Part shown: positions 55,918 to 64,000 of the stretch, piece after piece | Layout of the letters: each line of letters opens with the position of its first letter | How positions within the stretch are numbered: the first letter of the stretch is position 1 | From: Haberlea rhodopensis | Taxonomy: Eukaryota; Streptophyta; Magnoliopsida; Lamiales; Gesneriaceae | DNA: 64,000 bases | Direction of reading: 5' to 3' | Assembly: GCA_907163345.1 (NCBI GenBank) | Contig: CAJQUN010000227.1 | Location: 434,001-498,000, forward strand | Notes under the pieces: model-generated | Seen by the model: the letters and a program-made list of their open reading frames with translations, nothing else | Told to the model about the DNA's origin: nothing | The model's database searches: none | Position numbers and translations under genes: made by a program

Positions 55918-57410
55918 TGTAAGTAATCCTTAAAGCATACAACGCTGCGGAATAAAATTTTGGATTACTAAACCGCGGATCTATACATAGGTTATCATAT
56001 CGGATAAAAGATTTACTAAAGGTCTCACCCTTGTAGCGTGTTTGAGCAGATTCCACGGAGCAGCACCACGTCCAACGCCTCCTTCGAGTCACTAGCAAAA
56101 CTTATCAAGTTTTGCCTCAACGGTATCCACACGATCAAATCGGGTGAAGGGATAGTCTAAGAACAAGTTGCTAGACTCGTTCTTAGACCGGAACAATAAG
56201 CACACTTGATTCACAATCAAAAGATGGCACTAAATCACCACAAGTTCTCTTCGGTTATGAAGAAGCCGAGAGAAAAGTGATGGTGCGGCCGTGTGCTTCT
56301 CAATGTTTAGGTTGGAATGATATCAAAGTGTTAATCTAATTAATCACCATGTAATCTAATTATATATGATTTAATTAAAGGCTTTCTTAAAGCCTCATGG
56401 GCCCAAACCCATGATTTAATTAAAACCTTTTACTTACTTAATTAAGACTCTTCTTAATTAATTAATTCATCCAATGAATTTAATTTCCCTTCTCGATTTA
56501 ATCTTTTGTGCGACCCGATAGGATCTTGTAATGTTGGCAGTGACATAAAATCTCATTTTACGTTACAAGCAAAGGGCGGTGTCTAGCAACACATCAAGGC
56601 TACCCAAACTACAAGAATGTCAATGACTCGACATAACCTTTAGAACTTGTGATAATATTAACCATGTAACTTAATCCCTTTGTCCTTTATGTTTAGATTG
56701 AACACGAGTCATGGAATAGTCATACTCGTATATTCAATCTTTATTTCTTGATCCCCAAGTAGAACTAGAATAAACGAATAAGCTCGATATCTCATATCGA
56801 CTCATTCGAGCATGGCCATGCATTTTAGTTCTCACTTGATCAAGGGCCAAACACATCTCCTGTTATATAGGAGGGACAAATCCTATCTCGATCAGTCAAC
56901 ATCACTCTACATAATTCTTAGTGTATCCAATTGTCGCCTTTATAGTTTGCCCTGTTACGGGTAACGTTTGAAGATATCAAGATACATAACTCCTTATGTT
57001 GGGATCTCTGATGATCACAAGTCGTAAGGATTACATGCATTATTATCATTATGAGAATTGCATATGACGATCATATAACTATCCATGTTGCATTCTCATG
57101 GTGGGTCTGTCCAGTACATCGTTCTCTAACATGTACCCATGTGTTGATTTGAAATCTCATATCAATGAACAATTCATCAATCAACACATACTAGTCTCTA
57201 CGTATTATCATTGTCCCTATTCATTATAATACTTGACTAGGGACATCTTTAAGAATAATACAATATTATTCTAAGGACATTAACATATATATTAATTCAC
57301 ATTGCACAGTTAAAAGAATAATATATAATAATGAATTGCCATTCATAAAATCATAAATATTGTATGTCAAAACAATCATCTAATGACTTGTCTTAGGGCA
57401 TATCCCAACA
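55918..57410 (-). repeat. 3' LTR of D (1493 bp)
   Basis: Plus-strand borders TGTAAGTAATCC and ATATCCCAACA, so on the minus strand it runs TGTTGGGATA...TTACTTACA. The last 200 bp at the right match the copia scrap at 30892-31101. Confidence 0.93.
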
Positions 57411-57425
57411 AATCTCCCACTTGCA
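57411..57425 (-). other. Polypurine tract of D
   Basis: The minus strand reads TGCAAGTGGGAGATT next to the LTR start, a purine-rich tract of copia type. Confidence 0.75.
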
Positions 57426-60400
57426 CTAAGACCACTCAGACATATACCTAATGCCTAGAGATCTAGTATGACGATCATGCTTCTGCTGTGACAGTGGCTT
57501 CGTCAATGGGTCAGATACATTATCATCTGTTGGTACTTTGCATATTTTAACATCTCCCCTTTCAACGATTTCTCGAATGAAATGGAAACGCCTAAGTATG
57601 TGCTTGGATCTTTGGTGAGATCTAGGTTCCTTAGCCAATGTGATTGCTCCATTGTTGTCACAATAGAGTTCAATCGGATCTTTAATGCTAGGCACCACTC
57701 CAAGTGCAGAAATGAACTTCCTAATCCAAACAGCTTCCTTTGCTGCATCCGAGGCAGCAATATACTCAGCTTCCGTTGTAGAGTCGGCTACTGTTTCTTG
57801 CTTTGAACTCTTCCAGCTCACAGCACCTCTATTTAGGCAATACACATATCCAGATTGCGATCGAAAATCATCTTTGTCAGTTTGGAAGCTTGCATCAGTG
57901 TAACAATTACATTGAGCTCTTCCTCACCTCCATAAATCAATAATGTATCCTTAGTTCTTCTCAAGTACTTCAGGATATTCTTGACAACAATCCAGTGACC
58001 TTCACCTGGATCAACTTGATATCTGCTCGTCATGCTCAAAGCATACGATACATCGGCACGAGTACATATCATGGCATACATGATAGATCCAATAGCTGAT
58101 GCATATGGAATCTTACTCATGCGTTGTCTCTCATCTGGTGTTGAAGGACACTGTTCGAGATATATACAATGTGTCATAGGCACGAATCCTTTCTTTGATT
58201 CTTGCATGCTAAACCTTTTAAGCACTTTGTCTATGTATGTACTTTGACTTAGGCCGAGAAGCCTTCTTGATCTATCTCTATAGATCTTGATTCCTAATAC
58301 ATAGGTGGCTTCTCCCAAGTCTTTCATCGAAAAGCATTTCCCTAGCCAAATCTTTACAGATTGTAAGGCAGGGATATCATTCCCAATGAGAAGTATGTCA
58401 TCTACATACAACACTAGGAAAATGATTATGCTCCCACTGACCTTCTTGTAGACACAAGGTTCATCTACGTTTTTGATAAAACCAAACTCTTTGATTGCAT
58501 CATCAAAACGAAGATTCCAACTCCGAGAAGCTTGCTTCAATCCATAAATGGATCGTTGTAGCTTGCATATCTTTCCAGCATCCTTTGGATCGACAAAACC
58601 CTCGGGCTGTGTCATGTACACATCCTCGAGCAGATTTCCATTAAGGAAAGCTGTTTTGACATCCATCTGCCAGATTTCATAATCATGAAATGCAGCTATT
58701 GCAAGTAAGATCCTTATGGATTTAACCATGGCCACTGGTGAAAAGGTTTCATCATAGTCAATACCATGAATTTGTTTGAATCCTTTTGCAACCAGCCGAC
58801 CTTTATAGGTTTGTACATTACCATCCATATCGGTCTTTTTCTTGAAAATCCATTTGCACCCTATGGGTCGTACCCCTTCAGGTGGATCAACCAAAGTCCA
58901 TACTTGGTTTGCATACATGGATTCCATCTCAGATTTCATGGCCTCTTGCCATTTCTCAGAATCAGTGCCCATTATAGCTTGTTGATAAGATGACGGCTCA
59001 TCCTCATCAATAAGTAGTAAGTCACCTTGTTGAGTCACAAGAAATCCATATCTTTGTGGCTCCCGGTGTTCTCTTACAGACCTACGCTGGGCTTGTGTCT
59101 CTTGAGCAGGTACTTTTTCCACAACAGCTTGCGGTGCCTGCTCTGTTTCCATCTCAATCTCAGGTTCAGTATTTTCTTGTGGTTGAACTTCACTAAGTTC
59201 TATTTTTCTCCCACTGGTTTTTCTAGAAATAAATTCTCTTTCAAGAAATATACCAGTCCGAGCAACAACTACTATGTTCTCGGTGGGATAATAGAAATAG
59301 TATCCTTTCGTTTCCTTAGGATACCCCACAAATAAACACTTATCAGATTTGGGACCAAGTTTGTTAGTGGCGTGACGTCTAACGAAAGCCTCACAACCCC
59401 AAATCTTCATAAAAGACATACCAGGACGCTTCCCAGTCCATATCTCATATGGTGTCTTTTCCACAGATTTAGATGGAACACGGTTCAGTAAGAAAATCGT
59501 TGTTTCTAGGGCGCGTCCCCAAAACGATATCGGAAGATCTGCATGACTCATCATTGATCTAACCATGTCTAACAAGGTTCGATTACTCCTCTCAGATACA
59601 TCATTCCATTGTGGAGTATACAGAGGAGTGAGTTGTGGGACTATTCCACACTCCTTTAGATAGTCATGAAACTCTTGGCTTAAGTATTCACCTCCGCGAT
59701 CTGATCGAAGGATTTTGATACTTTTGCCAAGTTGGTTTTGTACTTCATTCTTGAAATCTTTGAACTTTTCAAAGGTTTCATGCTTATGCTTCATTAGGTA
59801 CACATACCCATATCTACTGAGGTCATCAGGTAAATGTAACGAAGTATTGAAAACCACCTCTAGCTTGTGTACTTATTGGTCCACATACATCACTATGTAT
59901 TAGTCCCAATAAAACATTTGCCCTTTCAACATGTCCCTTGAAAGGGGCTTTAGTCATCTTGCCTATTAAACAAGATTCGCATGTTTCATATGATTCAAAA
60001 TCAAATGAATCTAATACTCCATCTTTATGAAGTTTAGATATGCGGTTCTCGTTTATGTGGCCCAAGCGACAGTGCCAGAGATAAGTCGGATTACAATCAT
60101 TATTTTTAATCCTTTTAGTATTTATGTTATAGATAGGCATATCAAGATTTAATAAATAAAGACCATTCACCATTTGTGCACTAGCATAAAACATATCATT
60201 TAAATAAATAGAACAACAGTTGTCCTTTATTATAAATGAAAACCCACACTTGTCTAAACAGGAAATAGAAATTATGTTTTTGGTAATGGATGGCAGAAAA
60301 TAACAGTCTTTTAAAATCAATGATAAACCAGAATGCAAAGATAAATAATAATCTCCTATAGCTAATGCAGCAACTCTTGCTCCATTTCCTACTCGGAGAT

Positions 60401-60515
60401 CAACTTCGCCTTTCGCCAACAATCTACTCTTTTTGAGGTCCTGCACATTTATCTAATACCCATGATGAAGAAGTAGATAAATTGATTTCTATAACAAAAA
60501 TACATGAAGTGGAAG
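57426..60515 (-). pseudogene. D pol: protease remnant, integrase, reverse transcriptase, RNase H
   Basis: Order on the minus strand: a protease remnant near 60440-60460 where sequence jumps from WVLD to NVQ-like sequence, so the DTG active site is deleted; integrase zinc motif HCRLGH...CESC (60446-59826); integrase core with SDRGGEYLSQEF and a reverse transcriptase with YVDDILLIGN (59857-57833); RNase H with STTEAEYIAA (57845-57426). One extra base near 59835, after YFVTFT, shifts the integrase. Another shift near 57908, inside the RNase H start, breaks the end. With the protease lost the element is not autonomous. Confidence 0.88.
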
Positions 60516-61346
60516 TCACACTCCTTTCTTTAGATCCTCCAGATATACTTTGCAGTTTCTTTTCCAATGACCGGTCTCACCGCAATGGAAACAGTTCCCT
60601 TCCTTCGCTATCCCTCCCTTTGGTTTCAGTGTAGATGACTTTGGCTTAGATTTAACAAAGACCGTCTTGAAGTTCTTAGCTTTAGTCTTTCCTTTGTTCT
60701 TATTTACAATAAGAACATTTGTAGGTTTAGACTTCTTGCTATTTGCTTCAAAAGTTCTAAGCATGCCAAGTAACTGTGGTAGTGTCTTCTCAATTTCAAT
60801 CATATTGTAATTTAAGACAAATTGACTGAAGCTTTCAGGCAACGATTGCAAGATCACGTCAGTGGCCAACTCTTGGTCCAAAGGAAAACCCAGCTTCTCC
60901 AGATTCTCAATATACCCAATCATCTTGAGTACATGAGTACCAACCAGACTTCCTTCCACCATTCTACACTGGAATAACGCCTTAGAGACGTCATACCTCT
61001 CTTGTCTTGCTTGTTGTTGGTACAGTTGCTTAAGGTGCTCGATCATATCAAACGCCTCCATTTCCTCATGTTGCTTCTGAAGCTCAGAGTTCATGGTGGC
61101 AAGCATAAGGCACCCAACATCAAGTGCGTCACTTTGATGCTTCTTGTAAGCATCTTTATTGGCTCTTGTAGCCGTTAGGGGAGGTTCCTCAGCAGGTAAG
61201 GGTTCCTCTAGGACATATTGTTTCTTTTCTTGTTTGAGGACTATCATCAAGTTCCTATGCCAGTCTAGGAAATTTGTCCCTTTTAATTTGTCCTTCTCAA
61301 GGACCGATCGCAGTGATAAAGTGCTTGTTACGTTGTAAGTTGCCAT
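60516..61346 (-). CDS. D gag (276 aa)
   Basis: An open frame from an ATG with MATYNVTSTLSLRSVLEKDK at its start, a UBN2-type gag middle (about residues 60-190), a lysine-rich hinge and one CCHC knuckle CFHCGETGHWKRNC near residue 255. It ends in a TGA directly where pol should continue. In related copia elements gag and pol share one frame, so the TGA is probably caused by a frame change at the gag-protease border. The gag itself looks intact and could be made. Confidence 0.85.
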   Translation of the reverse strand: MATYNVTSTLSLRSVLEKDKLKGTNFLDWHRNLMIVLKQEKKQYVLEEPLPAEEPPLTATRANKDAYKKHQSDALDVGCLMLATMNSELQKQHEEMEAFDMIEHLKQLYQQQARQERYDVSKALFQCRMVEGSLVGTHVLKMIGYIENLEKLGFPLDQELATDVILQSLPESFSQFVLNYNMIEIEKTLPQLLGMLRTFEANSKKSKPTNVLIVNKNKGKTKAKNFKTVFVKSKPKSSTLKPKGGIAKEGNCFHCGETGHWKRNCKVYLEDLKKGV

Positions 61347-63062
61347 GGATATCTACAATATAAATAATGCAAAATAAGTTTATGATTTAATCATTTAACA
61401 TGGTCTTACATTAAATGATGCTCCCACTATTTTGTTTTAAAAAATATCAACCCTCAAAACCTTTAATGGGCCAAGATCCATATTTCACCTAATCTTGAGT
61501 TAGCTTTGGCTAATCGCCCAAGACTCGGTTATTTAGGTAGACAACACTTTGTCAATTATATCACATATAATTCTTGGATAGTTGGACGAACAACGCTTTG
61601 TTCAATTCATCAAATGAATTATTATCCAACCCATGCCTCTAGGTTCCCAATCCTATTGAGATAACCTAGTTAAGTCGTACCCAATGTAAAGTATAACGGA
61701 TATCACTTTTATCCTTTCGCGCCTTACTAAGATTGCCACGGTGCTTTGCTTTGGCAAACCCACACATGTACAATCGAAGTTTTTGACGAGTACTTTTAAT
61801 TTTGGAAGGCATCTAAAACTTAATATTTTAGAGGGATTTATTGATCTCATGATTAGTTTGATAATTTAAAATATGTCAACTACATATAGTTGTATACATA
61901 TCTACATATATGTGTAATACAATTATCAATCTAAAGCATAAGATAAATCATGCATCAACATACATAATTAAATGTGACATGGTTATAGCCCCTACTAACG
62001 ATTTACTCAAGCCAATGAGAAAACCCTAAGTCAACCTAAGGTAACTTCACAAGCACCTTCCTTTGGCTCCAATTTGTGAATGGCCTCCTCATCCCGGCAC
62101 GATGCTCCATCTTCATTGATCACCATCAATAAAATAAACTACACTATTTACAAGATATAGAATTCCTCGATTCACATTCGAGGGGAACATAGGGGAGGGA
62201 TAACATTTAGAATAAAATAGAGAAGGCACGACATGCAGGACGTATTATAAATTACAAACATTCACAAATCCTATCTAATAGGTCAAAGGGCTATAACCAC
62301 GCACCATGCTCAAACAACACATAAAGCATGCATTAACATTTAATTAATTAAATTCTAAACATTTTAAATTTAAATCTTATTAAAACTGCAAAATAAATTT
62401 CGAAAAATTATCGTACGCTCGGGACATCACATGCCACGAACTAAAACCGACTAAACCATGAACCATCATGGTTCGAATCATCATAGACCATGGCTGGACC
62501 AATCATGGGCCTAGGATTCGAAACCCTAGCCCATGGCCGAACCATGGCTCGGGTGCGGCGCCGCTAGGGTTCCAAACCCTAGCGGCCAAGCACCATTTTG
62601 TTTTTCCATCGAGCCAACATGGTTCGAAACGCCAGCAAAAGGGCGACGATGGCCGAGCCCATGCACGGCTACTAGGGTTCGAAACCCTAGCCGTCATGAG
62701 CTAGCCATCATGAGCCAATGGGTTCTAAACCCTAATCAAGTTTCGACACTTCCATGCACAATTATTAGCCACAACGGCTAAACCATCTCGAGCCAAGGGT
62801 TCGAAAACCCTAGCCCTCATGTGGCAGCCGTGTGGCATTTGTGATGGTGGTGGCCGAACCAACTTAAGCTATGGGCTCGGTTTTTCGCCTTCATGTATCG
62901 TATACAATGAACTTCAATTATATCAAATATAATTTCATGATAATTTCACAAACTTAATATTAACATATCATATATGTTCATACAGTTTTAAATAGCATGC
63001 AATATTAATCTAAATATGATTAAACTATTTAACCACATAAATCCGATATGAGCCTTGTACAC
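61347..63062 (-). other. D leader between gag and primer-binding site
   Basis: 1.7 kb without a convincing frame. The part 62500-62830 has repeated TAGGGTTCGAAACCCTAG words. The rest is AT-rich single-copy-like sequence. A leader this long is unusual for copia elements. Confidence 0.65.
62508..62820. repeat. Dispersed CTAGGGTTNNAAACCCTAG palindromes (telo-box like)
   Basis: At least four palindromic copies occur near 62511-62530, 62562-62582, 62671-62691 and 62800-62814, plus a half-site at 62720-62733. Each contains AAACCCTA, the plant telo-box core, on both strands. They lie in the leader of D. Confidence 0.7.
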
Positions 63063-63075
63063 GGCTCTGATACCA
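63063..63075 (-). other. Primer-binding site of D
   Basis: The minus strand reads TGGTATCAGAGCC one base from the LTR edge, complementary to the 3' end of initiator tRNA-Met. Confidence 0.92.
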
Positions 63076-63076
63076 C

Positions 63077-64000
63077 TGTAAGTAATCCTTAAAGCATACA
63101 ACGCAGCGGAATAAAATTTTGGATTACTAAACCGCGGATCTATACATAGGTTATCATATCGGATAAAAGATTTACTAAAGGTCTCACCCTTGTAGCGTGT
63201 TTGAGCAGATTCCACGGAGCAGCACCACGTCCAACGCCGCCTTCGAGTCACTAGCAAAACTTATCAAGTTTTGCCTCAACGGTCCACACGATCAAATCGG
63301 GTGAAGGGATAGTCTAAGAACAAGTTGCTAGACTCGTTCTTAGACCGGAACAATAAGCACACTTGATTCACAATCAAAAGATGGCACTAAATCACCACAA
63401 GTTCTCTTCGGTTATGAAGAAGCCGAGAGAAAAGTGATGGTGCGGCCGTGTGCTTCTCAATGTTTAGGTTGGAATGATATCAAAGTGTTAATCTAATTAA
63501 TCACCATGTAATCTAATTATATATGATTTAATTAAAGGCTTTCTTAAAGCCTCATGGGCCAAACCCATGATTTAATTAAAACCTTTTAATTACTTAATTA
63601 AGACTCTTCTTAATTAATTAATTCATCCAATGAATTTAATTTCCCTTCTCGATTTAATCTTTTGTGTGACCCGATAGGATCTTGTAATGTTGGCAGTGAC
63701 ATAAAATCTCATTTTACGTTACAAGCAAAGAGCGGTGTCTAGCAACACATCAAGGCTACCCAAACTACAAGAATGTCAATGACTCGACATAACCTTTAGA
63801 ACTTGTGATAATATTAACCATGTAACTTAATCCCTTTGTCCTTTGTGTTTAGATTGAACACGAGTCATGGAATAGTCATACTCGTATATTCAATCTTTAT
63901 TTCTTGATCCCCAAGTAGAACTAGAATAAACGAATAAGTTCGATATCTCATATCGACTCATTCGAGCATGGCCATGCATTTTAGTTCTCACTTGATCAAG
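63077..64000 (-). repeat. 5' LTR of D, truncated by the window edge
   Basis: It begins TGTAAGTAATCC like the left LTR and follows it for 924 bp. The differences seen include CTGCGG/CAGCGG, loss of AT in the ACGGTATCC word, and ATGTTT/GTGTTT near the right end. Confidence 0.93.

Larger units (their letters stand above)
55918..64000 (-). mobile_element. D: Ty1/copia element with damaged pol, right end beyond the window
   Basis: Two LTRs in the same orientation flank an internal region with gag, then protease, integrase, reverse transcriptase and RNase H in copia order on the minus strand. It is inserted in the LTR of B3. The visible part of the right LTR differs from the left one at about seven bases and two small indels in 924 bp. 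Gag words such as LEKDKLKGTNFLDW resemble the Tork/Angela group, but the lineage call is tentative. Confidence 0.9.

Noticed and set aside
62468..62781. Small frames in the D leader
   Set aside because: They come from the CTAGGGTT/AACCCTAG words and differ on the two strands without homology to anything I recognise.
1..64000. A host gene hidden among the elements
   Set aside because: Every stretch over 300 bp could be assigned to an LTR, an internal region or a leader. No exon-like sequence with non-transposon homology was recognised.

Overview
This window is a block of plant intergenic DNA made almost entirely of nested LTR retrotransposons. I see no host gene, rRNA or tRNA gene. A flowering plant with a repeat-rich genome is suggested by three things: Ty3/gypsy and Ty1/copia polyproteins of plant type, primer-binding sites complementary to plant initiator tRNA-Met, and 5-bp target-site duplications that let the nesting be read base by base. 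The species cannot be named from this.

Layout, left to right. (1) 1-4692: the 5' end (LTR plus untranslated leader) of a minus-strand, apparently non-coding element, B1, which runs off the left edge. (2) 4693-30890: the 3' part of a plus-strand Athila-type gypsy element, A1, with decayed gag-pol. It is split at 6605/25116 by G1 (6606-25110), a gypsy element with an intact 1508-codon gag-pol. The 3' LTR of G1 is itself split by G2 (15213-24677), a second gypsy element with an intact 1517-codon gag-pol and LTRs in which I saw no difference. (3) 30892-31101: a scrap of copia LTR at a tail-to-tail junction. (4) 31102-54316: a second, more decayed Athila-type copy, A2, on the minus strand. It is split by B2 (32790-50229), a large non-coding element, which is in turn split by C (35185-43839), a gypsy element with near-identical LTRs but a broken pol. 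(5) 54317-55917: part of a third B-family LTR, B3, split by copia element D (55918 to beyond 64000, minus strand).

Order of events from the nesting: A1 and A2 are oldest; then B1, B2 and B3; then G1, C and D; then G2. G1, G2 and C share the same polyprotein plan (gag with zinc knuckles, protease, reverse transcriptase, RNase H, DD35E integrase, chromodomain-like tail), as in the Tekay/Del branch of plant chromoviruses. G2, and perhaps G1, could supply proteins to the non-coding B elements.

The most interesting signal is not a protein. The LTRs of G1, G2, C and the B family share a modular layout although their sequences differ: a TATA box where one can be seen, a GTAAG-like splice donor, a cluster of CGATCGATCG palindromes (absent only from B1), a splice acceptor, a 61-75 nt block ending exactly at a GTACGT...ACGTAC inverted repeat that also reads as a splice donor, a family-specific minisatellite, and a polypyrimidine-TGTAG acceptor. 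I read this as a conserved set of small leader exons inside the LTR, with palindromes in the first intron and minisatellites in the second. It is an inference from sequence and needs transcript data.
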